Of a stretch of 64,000 nucleotides of DNA, positions 8,809-17,497 are shown one piece after another. The notes beneath the pieces were generated by a model. The model ran no database searches. It was not told where the DNA came from and was given only the letters and a program-made list of their open reading frames with translations. Source of the DNA: Clostridia bacterium (GTDB lineage: Bacteria; Bacillota; Clostridia; Christensenellales; UMGS416). The DNA is taken from positions 1-64,000 of the forward strand of contig JAFGUF010000038.1 in NCBI GenBank assembly GCA_016938675.1, read 5' to 3'. The translations under genes were made by a program, and so were the position numbers. How positions within the stretch are numbered: the stretch's first letter is position 1; each line of letters opens with the position of its first letter.

Positions 8809-9627
8809 ATGAAAAGCAAGATTAAATATATTCCGGTTCTCTTTATACTGGCTGCGATTCTCGTGCTTTCCGGCTGCACAAAGCTTGATATAACTGCATC
8901 CATTGACAAAGATAATAACGTAGATTATACATATAAAATAACAGTGACAGGCATCGAAGATGACGACATAAACCGTGCTGAGATCAAATCCTACCTGGGT
9001 AAAATCATGATGCACTGGAAAGGCGCAGGGTTTACATCGTCGCTTATAGAGATTGACAGCGGATTCGAACTGACGGCCGCAATGAGCGGGCACTATGAAT
9101 CTCGCGAGGAGGCCTTCGCTGCGCTGTATTCATTTATGACAAATGAAGTGTCGCCATTTACAGACGTTGAGTACGATTATAACCTGAACTACTATTATGA
9201 GGATTATTACCTGAGCGCTGGGCTGGACCTTGAGAACATGATCGATGATGACATCTACACCGTATACCCAAGCACCGTCGGCGCAGATGTGGATGAATTC
9301 CTCAGCGACTTTAAATGCGACGTTACATTCAGTCTGCCTTCAAATGAAAGCAAAGAATCCGACGAAGTAATCCAGAAAACTGTAAATGAAAGCATCTCTC
9401 TTGATGCGCCGGAGGAGATATACCTTTCGGGTATCATCAACAATAATGTCAATGCGCGCTATGAGCAGGATCTGATTGAGCGGCGTGCAAAGGAGAAGAT
9501 GATTATTATTGTTGCGTCCTGTGCTTCGGTGCTTGCGATTGGTATTATAGTGCTTTTAAGCCTAAAGCTTAAGCGGCGTAAAAAAGCGGACTCAGAAGAG
9601 ATTGATTATAAGGATATAGAGATATAG
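8809..9627 (+). CDS. LppM-like lipoprotein with C-terminal membrane anchor, copy 1
   Basis: A lipobox LSGC places the lipidated Cys at position 23. The next residues, with alternating polar and hydrophobic positions, resemble the start of LppM-type domains. The domain runs to about residue 215. A second membrane segment (about 229-252) and a basic, then acidic, tail follow, so the protein would be tied to the membrane at both ends. AAGGAG precedes the ATG. It lies 36 bp after the first HEYGHH gene and is probably cotranscribed. It has a full paralogue at 13736 and a 3' remnant at 14549. Confidence 0.7.
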   Translation: MKSKIKYIPVLFILAAILVLSGCTKLDITASIDKDNNVDYTYKITVTGIEDDDINRAEIKSYLGKIMMHWKGAGFTSSLIEIDSGFELTAAMSGHYESREEAFAALYSFMTNEVSPFTDVEYDYNLNYYYEDYYLSAGLDLENMIDDDIYTVYPSTVGADVDEFLSDFKCDVTFSLPSNESKESDEVIQKTVNESISLDAPEEIYLSGIINNNVNARYEQDLIERRAKEKMIIIVASCASVLAIGIIVLLSLKLKRRKKADSEEIDYKDIEI

Positions 9628-9668
9628 GCGGCATGGCCTAATATACTGATTGTAGGAAGCAAAGAATA

Positions 9669-10997
9669 ATGAATCAAAAAGCTAAATTTATTTTAATATT
9701 TGTAGTACTTTTACTCATTGCTTTTTCCGGAATATTTTATTTTTGCAAGGAATACCCTGAATACAGCGAGAATTCCCAAGCTCTTTCTCTGCTGCTGCAA
9801 AAAAAGCTGACAGCAGCAGAAATAAAGCAGGAATTTGAGAATACGACTACAAAATATCATAACAATGAAATTGAAAAACGCACTATTTTCGGTTATAACT
9901 ATTCCTATGTAAAAGACGGTATTTATTTTTTAAGTGTGACTCCGTATTGGGATGAGCAGGAACTGCAGGCTTTAGCCGAGGAGCTTTATCAAAACAAACA
10001 TGGCGATGAAATCAACTATCTGGATAAAGTAATTGTATACGGCACAAGCGATGGTGTCACCGCCGGCTCCCACTCGCGTTCAATTTACGGCTATGAAGTG
10101 CCTGTTTCTTTTTACGGCTTTATTCCTGAAAATCTCACGTTTGATTGTCTATATGAAAAAAGCACAATCAATATCTATGGCGTTAGTGATGAAACAAAAA
10201 TTGAGGATTTGGCAATTGTGCTGAGCCATGAATATGGGCATCATTTTACGTATCACAATTTTGGCCTTTCCGGCAGCGCGGCCGACCGCAACACGGAGTA
10301 CTATAAATTGAGGTTTGATAAAGACTATGATGTTATACTCGACAGAGAATACTACGAGGACTATCTGGAAAACCACAAATGGTACCTTTCCGAAATTGCC
10401 GCTGAGGACTACGTATATTTAATGGGCTCAGAAAACACCTTTAAAGTTCAGAAATTCTATGATAATGCCGATAAAGCCACACTGTATAATGCAGGCAAAA
10501 TTGTCTTCCTGACCCTTATTAATTATGACTATAAGTTATGCAAAAACGGGATGCCCCACGAGAATGTATCCATTCCCCTGCCCTATGAGACGGAAGGATT
10601 GGCAGATTACTTTTACAGCTTTGTTGACGATGAATACTCAGTGGTCATCCCCGATCAACCAATAGGCACGCTTAATCTGACCGGGACTCCAAATGGCGCA
10701 AGAACACAGCACATATTCACATGGGATCAGCCATTTACCAGCCATGACGTTGCATATACTGTCATCGGATACGATATGGATGATAATGTTGTAATAATGC
10801 TAAAAACCACGCGCGGTGATGAAAAAGCTGTAGCAGGTATAGGTGTATTTGGCGGCTGGATGAATCCGTTTACTATACCTGACAAGGATTTGCATGCATT
10901 TACTTATGAACCAGGCAAAAAAATGAAATTCCGGGTTTCAGTATCGTTCCCAGACGGGCTGGTATTGCTTTCTGACCCAATAATCATTACCTACTAG
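9669..10997 (+). CDS. Membrane-anchored HEYGHH putative zinc metalloprotease, paralogue 2
   Basis: This 442-residue paralogue of the 7453 protein has the same order: membrane anchor (about 6-26), HGDE motif near 111, HEYGHH at 187-192, SEIAAEDYVY with Glu242 and Glu246, PHENV, then the C-terminal beta domain ending in PDGLVLLSDPIIITY. All putative zinc-site residues are kept, so it should be as active as paralogue 1. The ribosome binding site is weak (AGGA about 12 bp upstream). It lies between an LppM-like gene and two motif-less paralogues. Confidence 0.7.
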   Translation: MNQKAKFILIFVVLLLIAFSGIFYFCKEYPEYSENSQALSLLLQKKLTAAEIKQEFENTTTKYHNNEIEKRTIFGYNYSYVKDGIYFLSVTPYWDEQELQALAEELYQNKHGDEINYLDKVIVYGTSDGVTAGSHSRSIYGYEVPVSFYGFIPENLTFDCLYEKSTINIYGVSDETKIEDLAIVLSHEYGHHFTYHNFGLSGSAADRNTEYYKLRFDKDYDVILDREYYEDYLENHKWYLSEIAAEDYVYLMGSENTFKVQKFYDNADKATLYNAGKIVFLTLINYDYKLCKNGMPHENVSIPLPYETEGLADYFYSFVDDEYSVVIPDQPIGTLNLTGTPNGARTQHIFTWDQPFTSHDVAYTVIGYDMDDNVVIMLKTTRGDEKAVAGIGVFGGWMNPFTIPDKDLHAFTYEPGKKMKFRVSVSFPDGLVLLSDPIIITY

Positions 10998-11048
10998 CGG
11001 ACATCCGCCGGAAGCTTGCTTAATTATTAATCTATATGGAGATAAAAG

Positions 11049-12362
11049 ATGAAGAATAGTAGTTTTTTAATTATATTTTCTGTTCTTGCTATACTTGGTG
11101 CCGCAGCAATCGTTGTTTTCTCGTTTTCATTATTTAGTTACATAGACGCAAAGTCCTCACTGGATGGTTTCCTTTCTGCAGCAGACCATATTAACGAATC
11201 AGTAAAATATTCCGAACACCTGCATGAGAACAAAAAACCTGTAATCGGAAGTTCTACTGACTATTCAGAATATCTGTATTCAATCGAGGAAGAAGGTGTT
11301 GCTTTCCTAAGTGAATTGGATTTTTGGAACGATTCAATGCTGAATGCTCTTGCGGGAGAATTCCTAGGGAATACTCACGGAGATGAAATGAAACTTATTT
11401 CGGAAGTCATCATCAGCAGCGAAGCGGAACAACCCCTATCTGCCGAATTAGCACCTTCATATCTTTCATTTGATATTCCGCTGATTCTCAATGATTTTTT
11501 TAGTGCAGATTCATTATACAAGCTTACCTATAGGAGAAATTCGATCATTATTTACGGCTGCAATGAAGAAACTGACGTGAGAGATACCGCATTTGATTTA
11601 AGCCGTGCTTACGGAGAGTATTTTGTCAAATATTATTTTCGTTTATCAGGAACTAGCGATGATACGTGGCAAAAATATTACCGGTTAAGAGCAAAAAACT
11701 ATGATCAGGTAATCACAGACATGAGCCGATATGACGGCAGCGAAACAAACAAAAAATGGTGCCTTATAGAAATTGCCGCCAATGACTACGTATTTTTTAT
11801 GGGCTCACCCAGCACAAAAGAAGTCTACGCTTTCTATGACAGCACATGGAAGCCTGAAATATACCGGAACAACAACGATAAACTTGATAATCCCTATTAT
11901 CTTGAATGCAGAAATGCCACACCTCATTCAAATGTGGCAATGCCGCTTCCGAATGAGGTTATCGGACTGGCTGATTACTTCTTCCACTTTGTCGGCCAGG
12001 TTGCGCCTGAGTATACTGAAGTAGAAAGCCTAGGTACATTAAACTTGAAAATGGAAAAGCCTGGCATAAATCAGCACTATTTCACCTGGGATCAGCCCTA
12101 TACAGGGGATGGCATCTGCTATACACTAATAGGCTATGATACAGACGACAACGCAGTAGTCATGGTTGCTACAAACTTTCGCCAACATGAAACAGGCAGC
12201 GCACAACTTGGCAAGTACAGCGGCAGACAATACCGCGATATTCAGGAAGACAAAAAGATAAATTTTTATTATGAAGAAGGCGCGCAGATGAAATTCAGAA
12301 TCAGCATTACTTTCCCTGACGGAACAGTTGTGCTTTCAGATCCCATTATCATCACTTATTGA
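11049..12362 (+). CDS. Membrane-anchored paralogue 3, zinc motif lost (pseudoprotease-like)
   Basis: This 437-residue protein aligns along its length with the proteins at 7453 and 9669, including the membrane anchor (about 7-31), HGDE near 110, PHSNV and the C-terminal beta domain. The zinc motif is replaced by RAYGEY (186-191), and the AAED segment reads AAND. It therefore cannot bind zinc in the same way, yet the frame is open and the rest of the fold is kept. It may be a substrate binder, decoy or regulator of the intact copies. GGAG precedes the ATG. Confidence 0.7.
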   Translation: MKNSSFLIIFSVLAILGAAAIVVFSFSLFSYIDAKSSLDGFLSAADHINESVKYSEHLHENKKPVIGSSTDYSEYLYSIEEEGVAFLSELDFWNDSMLNALAGEFLGNTHGDEMKLISEVIISSEAEQPLSAELAPSYLSFDIPLILNDFFSADSLYKLTYRRNSIIIYGCNEETDVRDTAFDLSRAYGEYFVKYYFRLSGTSDDTWQKYYRLRAKNYDQVITDMSRYDGSETNKKWCLIEIAANDYVFFMGSPSTKEVYAFYDSTWKPEIYRNNNDKLDNPYYLECRNATPHSNVAMPLPNEVIGLADYFFHFVGQVAPEYTEVESLGTLNLKMEKPGINQHYFTWDQPYTGDGICYTLIGYDTDDNAVVMVATNFRQHETGSAQLGKYSGRQYRDIQEDKKINFYYEEGAQMKFRISITFPDGTVVLSDPIIITY

Positions 12363-12387
12363 TAAAAAAGTTAATAAGGAGATAAAG

Positions 12388-13707
12388 ATGAAAAACACTA
12401 AATTAAACCTACTAAATATCTGTATACTATTAGCGGCAGTTTCTCTGCTTTGTGCTTTGCTGGCTATGCTTATAGGCACCAGCTATGCATATCCTGAAGA
12501 TACTGAAAAGCTGGATTACAGCAAAAAAAGCTATGCCCAGATAAGTCTTAGCTATATCAATGAAGAAAAGCAGCGGTCCCATAAACTGAACGATTTCAGC
12601 TACTTAATGGCATACAAAAATGAATATATTTATAATGATATTCACTTCCTAACTTCCTGCGAAGACTGGGATGCCACTCTGATGTCAAGTGCCGCCATTG
12701 AACTATTCAGTAATTCCCACGGGGACGAAATCAAATATGTTGAAGCAGTTATATTTGAGCAGGGAAGCGGAATACACTATGGCAGCAATTACGAAAGCAT
12801 ATACGATCCCAATGAAATACCTCTCTACATTTTCGGCTTTTTGCCGGAAGACAGCTGTTTCTATGATACATATGAAAAAGGTATTCTATATATTTACAAT
12901 GTGGATTCAAAAACTACCGCTAGGGATATTGCCCAGGCAATGAGTACAGCATACGGCTACCATTACACTCACTACTATTTCGGATTGAACGGCAATAATA
13001 AAGATAAAGATACCGATTACTATAAGCTGCGCAGCGCAGGCAGCAGTGAGCTGAAAGTCGATTTCATTGATAATGCGGACTATTTGGAGAATAACAACTG
13101 GTTTCTTTATAAAGTTGCCGCAAATGACTATATGTACCTGATGGGCTCAAAAAACGCGAGACGAACCGAGAAGTTCGGAAAATTCGGCAAGGGTACAATG
13201 CTCTTTGATGGAGTCTATGAGGCTCTGCAGCATAATTTCAGATACTGCCTCAACGCAACACCACACAGCAATGTCTGCATTGAAATGCCTCACAGAGTTG
13301 ATGGACTAGCGGACTATTTCTATAGCTTCATTGATGTTGACACTCCCGAATTTACTGTGCACGAGCCAATAGGTGACCTTAATATGCGGGTTAAAGCGGA
13401 CAGCAGAATGAAAAATATCGAAGTATATTGGGACACTCCCTATAAGGATTCAAATGTTATATATACACTGGTTGCATATGATTCATCAAATGAGATAGTA
13501 TCTATCGTAAACACCATAGATGGAACACAAGAAGGCCATGGTAAATTTACCGAGAAATATGAATTTGGAATTTTTGCCGATTACGCCAGGAGAGAGTATT
13601 ACTATATGACTCAGAGCTTCAAAGAGGACAATATAAGAATATTTAGAGTTCTTATTACTTTTCCTGATAAAACAGTAGAGGTATCTGATCCCCTGATACT
13701 GAACTAA
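12388..13707 (+). CDS. Membrane-anchored paralogue 4, zinc motif lost (pseudoprotease-like)
   Basis: This 439-residue paralogue has an N-terminal anchor (about 8-30), HGDEIKYVEAVI, and TAYGYH (187-192) where the intact copies have HEYGHH. KVAAND stands where they have EIAAED, so both candidate metal-ligand sites are gone. PHSNV and GLADYFYSF are kept. The start at 12388 is chosen for AAGGAG 6 bp upstream; an earlier in-frame Met would overlap the previous gene. It lies 25 bp after paralogue 3 and 28 bp before an LppM-like gene, consistent with one operon. Confidence 0.7.
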   Translation: MKNTKLNLLNICILLAAVSLLCALLAMLIGTSYAYPEDTEKLDYSKKSYAQISLSYINEEKQRSHKLNDFSYLMAYKNEYIYNDIHFLTSCEDWDATLMSSAAIELFSNSHGDEIKYVEAVIFEQGSGIHYGSNYESIYDPNEIPLYIFGFLPEDSCFYDTYEKGILYIYNVDSKTTARDIAQAMSTAYGYHYTHYYFGLNGNNKDKDTDYYKLRSAGSSELKVDFIDNADYLENNNWFLYKVAANDYMYLMGSKNARRTEKFGKFGKGTMLFDGVYEALQHNFRYCLNATPHSNVCIEMPHRVDGLADYFYSFIDVDTPEFTVHEPIGDLNMRVKADSRMKNIEVYWDTPYKDSNVIYTLVAYDSSNEIVSIVNTIDGTQEGHGKFTEKYEFGIFADYARREYYYMTQSFKEDNIRIFRVLITFPDKTVEVSDPLILN

Positions 13708-13735
13708 TAATAATTTAAAACTTAAAGGAGCAGCA

Positions 13736-14548
13736 ATGAAAAAGAAAATAATATTAACAGCCATCATCTTAATGACTATATTCGTGTTTTCCGGCTGTGC
13801 GGATATATGGATTGATGCGGAAATTACGCAGGATAATCTGGTTACCTATTCATATATCCTGAATTTTACCGGGCTTGATAAAGATGACCCTAACTATGGC
13901 CAGCTAGAGCTATTCCTACTGGATATACAACGGTATTGGGAACAAAACGGTATTATCTGCAGTACCGATATAACTGACGAGAGCATAGTGCTGACAGGAA
14001 CAATGCAAAGGCAATGCGCAGACAGAGAAGAGGCATTTAATACGCTTTATGAATTTATGACAAATAAGATAACGCCATTTGAAAGTGTCACACTTAATTA
14101 TAACAGCGATTTTTATTCGTCCAGCTATATTCTGGATGCAGCAATTGACCTTTCAGGCGTACTGGACCAAGAGGTCTACGAGGTTCATCCCCAGCTAGTC
14201 ATTGATGATATTACGGAGTTTCTGCAAAACAGCAAATGTACAGCGGTATTTACACTGCCATACAGTGAAACAGCAGACAGCAAGGAAGTGATTCCTAAAG
14301 AAACAATAGTAAATATACCTCTTGACGCTCCGGTAAAAATATCGATAAGCGGCTCTGCGGCAAGCATTGAAAACATGCAGATTGAAAAAAACCTAATGCT
14401 GAAAGTTAAGACTCAAAGAGCCTTAATCATTATTTCTGCGGTATCAGCGGTAGGTGCAGTTGCAGCGCTTATAATACTTATTATGAATAAAAAATGGAAA
14501 ACCAATTTGGGCTTGGCTGAAGAAAGCAAGGATACAGAACAGCAATAA
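13736..14548 (+). CDS. LppM-like lipoprotein with C-terminal membrane anchor, copy 2
   Basis: A 270-residue paralogue of the 8809 lipoprotein. Its lipobox FSGC puts the lipid on Cys21. The domain keeps the REEAFNTLYEFMTN and ITPFESV motifs shared with copy 1 (REEAFAALYSFMTN, VSPFTDV). A second membrane segment (about 223-245) and a polar tail end it. AAAGGAG precedes the start. Directly after its TAA, in the same frame, lies the 3' end of another copy (14549-14689), so the present C-terminus may be the product of a recombination between paralogues. Confidence 0.7.
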   Translation: MKKKIILTAIILMTIFVFSGCADIWIDAEITQDNLVTYSYILNFTGLDKDDPNYGQLELFLLDIQRYWEQNGIICSTDITDESIVLTGTMQRQCADREEAFNTLYEFMTNKITPFESVTLNYNSDFYSSSYILDAAIDLSGVLDQEVYEVHPQLVIDDITEFLQNSKCTAVFTLPYSETADSKEVIPKETIVNIPLDAPVKISISGSAASIENMQIEKNLMLKVKTQRALIIISAVSAVGAVAALIILIMNKKWKTNLGLAEESKDTEQQ

Positions 14549-14689
14549 AAGCAGGCTTTAATCAAGCGGCGTGCAAAGGAAAAAATGATTATTATTGTTG
14601 CGTCCTGTGCTTCGGTGCTGTTTATTGGGGTTATTATTCTTTTGAGTTTTAAGGTTAAGAAGATGAGGAAGGCGAAGGCGGAAGAATAA
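14549..14689 (+). pseudogene. 3' remnant of a third LppM-like lipoprotein gene
   Basis: Reading on in frame past the stop of the preceding gene gives RRAKEKMIIIVASCASVL and a Lys-rich tail ending in TAA at 14687-14689. DNA and protein match the 3' end of the gene at 8809 very closely (RRAKEKMIIIVASCASVLAI there). There is no start or ribosome binding site. It is a leftover of a lost paralogue, and only readthrough of TAA at 14546 would express it. Confidence 0.8.
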
Positions 14690-14751
14690 GAATTCATATA
14701 CAGAGCCAATCCTCATCAAAAGCCTAAATTTACAATGATTGAAAGGAAACA

Positions 14752-15846
14752 ATGAATAAAAAACGTATACGCAAATTCATCCCTGCACCATGGCTTTATA
14801 TAGACCAATTTGAGAAATGGATTAATGATTTAGCAGCACAAGGTCTGTATATAATTAAAACAAACTGGCTGTTTGCAACATTGAAAAAAACTGAGCCCTA
14901 TGAGGGCACTATACGACTAAATATATATCATGAAACCGAAAGTCCCCTTGATAATGGAAAAAATAAAAGAAATAACAAATCAAAACTTAAGGTCAGCTAC
15001 ACAAGCTATGATTCCCCTTCTGCTGTTCCTGCTAGAAAGGAAAGTGAGCGATCTATTCTAGTCAATGACTGCAACCGTAGTATTGGGTCATTGACCTTTA
15101 TGATTTTTTTATTACTATCTCTTTTTATTACTAGCATTTCTCCATATTTCGAATCAAGAGTATATTCAGATATGCTAAATGTATTTACTCAATTGAGCGG
15201 TGCTGCTTTTGCGGCTGTAAGTGTAGCCTTATGCGTCCGCAAGGCAATGGAATATCTAAAGCTAAAGCGATATTATAAAGGCAAGCCAAACATGGATACA
15301 CCCTACAGACAACATTTCGTCAGAGATCGTATAATTATATTTTGTATTTTGATTCTTTTATTTGTTCTATCAGCTGAGACTTCAAAAGCTGCAAATTACG
15401 AAATATTTAGCAACGAAGCCTATGCGAAAAATGAACCGATTTTAATAACCTATGAATTATTAAATAATCAGCCTATTGAAGATGATGAATATTCAACAGC
15501 AAACTATTCTGTTTATTATCAGGAATCTAAATCATTGATTCTACTTCCTTTCGGCTATGATATTGAATATACAAGCAGCAGCAACATGAAGGAATTATCA
15601 CATATTTCTTATGTTCGCCTACGATATAAAGGACTGATAGATAGGTGCTATTTATCCTTTGTGAAGAATAATTACGCGGAAGACTTAGTTATTACTTATA
15701 ATGATTATTTCGAGAAGATAGCGTATTTCTATAAGGAAGGCGTTACATATTTATTTATGATGAATGATAAAGAAGGTATTTACATTGCTTATTCAGGCGA
15801 AAGTACCGCAGAATACATAATTGATAAAATAACTCAAATGAAATAG
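14752..15846 (+). CDS. DUF2812-like membrane protein
   Basis: The N-terminal part, with FIPAPWLYIDQFEKWINDLA followed by a Gly-Leu-Tyr turn, has the layout of DUF2812 domains, found in Firmicutes next to PadR-type regulators. Membrane segments lie near 112-130, 145-163 and 193-210, and an extracytoplasmic C-terminal domain of about 150 residues follows. AAAGGAA precedes the ATG. It closes the HEYGHH/LppM cluster. No PadR gene is adjacent. The family call rests on the N-terminal pattern only, and the function is unknown. Confidence 0.5.
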   Translation: MNKKRIRKFIPAPWLYIDQFEKWINDLAAQGLYIIKTNWLFATLKKTEPYEGTIRLNIYHETESPLDNGKNKRNNKSKLKVSYTSYDSPSAVPARKESERSILVNDCNRSIGSLTFMIFLLLSLFITSISPYFESRVYSDMLNVFTQLSGAAFAAVSVALCVRKAMEYLKLKRYYKGKPNMDTPYRQHFVRDRIIIFCILILLFVLSAETSKAANYEIFSNEAYAKNEPILITYELLNNQPIEDDEYSTANYSVYYQESKSLILLPFGYDIEYTSSSNMKELSHISYVRLRYKGLIDRCYLSFVKNNYAEDLVITYNDYFEKIAYFYKEGVTYLFMMNDKEGIYIAYSGESTAEYIIDKITQMK

Positions 15847-15922
15847 TAATAACCTGCTTAAGTACATCATGTTAATTTTGCATTTACTCTGTTTTTTCAT
15901 ATTTAAAGATTGAAATCTCCCC

Positions 15923-15951
15923 TTGACAACCCACTCTTTATACCCTATACT
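15923..15951 (+). promoter_or_regulatory. Promoter of the TetR-flavodoxin operon
   Basis: TTGACA (15923-15928) and TATACT (15946-15951) are separated by exactly 17 bp. The operator begins two bases downstream. Confidence 0.85.
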
Positions 15952-15952
15952 T

Positions 15953-15979
15953 AACAATGTTAATATATTTAACATTGTT
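15953..15979 (+). promoter_or_regulatory. Probable TetR operator
   Basis: A perfect inverted repeat, AACAATGTTAA - TATAT - TTAACATTGTT, covers the transcription start just after the -10 box and lies 30 bp before the tetR-family gene. The position predicts autorepression. Confidence 0.75.
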
Positions 15980-16009
15980 CATTTACTATACAACTGTTAA
16001 GGAAAATAT

Positions 16010-16594
16010 ATGAATAATAAAAAAAATGCAATAAAACACACCCGAACTCAGTCATACTTTATAGAGGCAGCAAAGAAGCTAATCCTGGAAGAAGGCGCGC
16101 AGAACGTGACCGTCCGCAAGATAGCCGACCTCGCCGGCTACTCCTATGGCTCCATATACAATTATTACGCCGACCTAGACGAGCTGATGTTCGAGACGCG
16201 AAACGCCATGATATACGACATGATGCACATGATGGGCGGCAATCAAAACGCAGAGCAAGGAACATTGGAGAGCGTAAAGGCCATAAACCGCAAACTAGCT
16301 GAGTACTTCATGGACAACCCGAATGTATACCATTTCTTCTACAGCTTCCCCATAAGAAAGAGCGGCAAGACCCCAATGGACGATGCAGGATTCAATGAGA
16401 TGCGCATGCAGGCCTATCAGATATTTGCGGACAGAGGCATCATAAAGCAGGAGGAGATACCCGCGGTCTTCGGCGCAATAGTATACAGCCTTTACGGGCT
16501 TTTAACGCTTTATTTCTCCTCCTACGGAATGAAGCGCGAAGACGCTCTTTTGCAGCTTGACAACATTGTTGAATTTATTTTAAAAGAGAGGTAA
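16010..16594 (+). CDS. TetR-family transcriptional regulator
   Basis: A 194-residue DNA-binding protein with the TetR N-terminal helix-turn-helix (about 12-58; VRKIADLAGYSYGSIYNYY) and a helical ligand-binding C-terminal part. AAGGAAA precedes the start. It is the first gene of an operon with a flavodoxin and an FMN-binding protein, so it likely controls a small redox module and, through the inverted repeat upstream, itself. The effector is unknown. Confidence 0.85.
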   Translation: MNNKKNAIKHTRTQSYFIEAAKKLILEEGAQNVTVRKIADLAGYSYGSIYNYYADLDELMFETRNAMIYDMMHMMGGNQNAEQGTLESVKAINRKLAEYFMDNPNVYHFFYSFPIRKSGKTPMDDAGFNEMRMQAYQIFADRGIIKQEEIPAVFGAIVYSLYGLLTLYFSSYGMKREDALLQLDNIVEFILKER

Positions 16595-16597
16595 TTG

Positions 16598-17062
16598 ATG
16601 AAAATCGGAATCTTAGTCTATTCAGACACTGGCAACACACTAAGCGTTGCAGAAAAAATCAAAAAACAAATCGAAAAAAACGGCGACAGCGCAGCAATTG
16701 AGCGCTTGACAGCCACAAAGACCGGCTCAGGCAGCGACAGGGATGTGCAGCTACTAAATATCCCGGATGTCAGCGGGTATGACAAATTAGTCATCGGCGC
16801 ACCTATAAACGGATTAATGCTGTGCCGGCCGATGCAGGAATACCTAGCTAAACATGCCGATTTAAAAGGCAAGGACATCAACTGCTATGTTACGCAGTAT
16901 TTCAAAAGGTCAATTTTCGGCGGCACAAACGGCATAAACCATATAAAGAATCAATGTGCCAAAAAAGGCGGTAATATGATAAACACTGCTGATATCCACT
17001 GGTCTTCAAAAGCGCGGGAAGAGGAGATAGCCTCAGCAGCTGAGCTGATGGCAAAATTTTAA
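16598..17062 (+). CDS. Flavodoxin-family protein
   Basis: A 154-residue cytoplasmic protein starting with the flavodoxin strand and phosphate loop (ILVYSDTGNT, about 5-14). The fold continues with VIGAPINGLMLCRPMQEYL near the isoalloxazine-binding loop. It should bind FMN and carry electrons or act as a small reductase. The ATG at 16598 is preferred over a TTG one codon earlier; AGAGGT lies upstream and the gap to the tetR-family gene is 3 bp. An FMN-binding membrane protein follows 13 bp later, so the two may exchange electrons. Confidence 0.8.
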   Translation: MKIGILVYSDTGNTLSVAEKIKKQIEKNGDSAAIERLTATKTGSGSDRDVQLLNIPDVSGYDKLVIGAPINGLMLCRPMQEYLAKHADLKGKDINCYVTQYFKRSIFGGTNGINHIKNQCAKKGGNMINTADIHWSSKAREEEIASAAELMAKF

Positions 17063-17075
17063 CAGGAGAAAAAGA

Positions 17076-17459
17076 ATGAAGAAAGTATTGAAAGTAGTTT
17101 TGTTTGTGTTCCTTGGGTTCATTGCCCTCTTTATCGTAGCAGGGTTATTCGGATTGAAGGGCGTCAAGGAAGCCAGAGAGCTGGATATTAATTCTGTAGA
17201 TCTGTCCCAAGTTGACGATGGCGTATACACAGGAGCGTACGAAAACGGCAGGTTCAGCTGCAAAGTGGAGGCAACAGTCAAAGACCACGAGATAACCGAT
17301 GTCAAGCTTATAAATTATGGCAACGATGGGCAGCAAGCTGTTGTCAATGAAGTGCTTGATACTGTTGTGTCCAGCCAGAAGGTGGATATTGACACCGTAT
17401 CAGGCGCAACCGCAACCACCAATTCTGTTCTCAAGGCAGTTGAGAACGCATTTAACTGA
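17076..17459 (+). CDS. Membrane-anchored FMN-binding domain protein
   Basis: This 127-residue protein has a membrane anchor (about 5-27) and an extracytoplasmic FMN-binding domain (about 48-125) of the NqrC/RnfG type. The end DTVSGATATT matches the site where ApbE attaches FMN to a Thr, here probably Thr112. It would carry electrons at the outer face of the membrane, perhaps linked to the flavodoxin encoded upstream. No ApbE gene is in the window. A strong terminator follows directly. Confidence 0.8.
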   Translation: MKKVLKVVLFVFLGFIALFIVAGLFGLKGVKEARELDINSVDLSQVDDGVYTGAYENGRFSCKVEATVKDHEITDVKLINYGNDGQQAVVNEVLDTVVSSQKVDIDTVSGATATTNSVLKAVENAFN

Positions 17460-17467
17460 TATTTTAA

Positions 17468-17491
17468 AAAAGGCGCCCTGCGGCGCCTTTT
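17468..17491 (+). terminator. Bidirectional terminator between convergent genes
   Basis: Perfect ten-base arms AAAAGGCGCC and GGCGCCTTTT with a CTGC loop serve the flavin operon and, from the other side, the M6 protease gene. Confidence 0.9.
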
Positions 17492-17497
17492 GAATAT

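Noticed and set aside
11049-13707. Third and fourth HEYGHH-family genes as pseudogenes
   Set aside because: Both have full-length open frames, anchors and good ribosome binding sites; only the zinc motif is lost.
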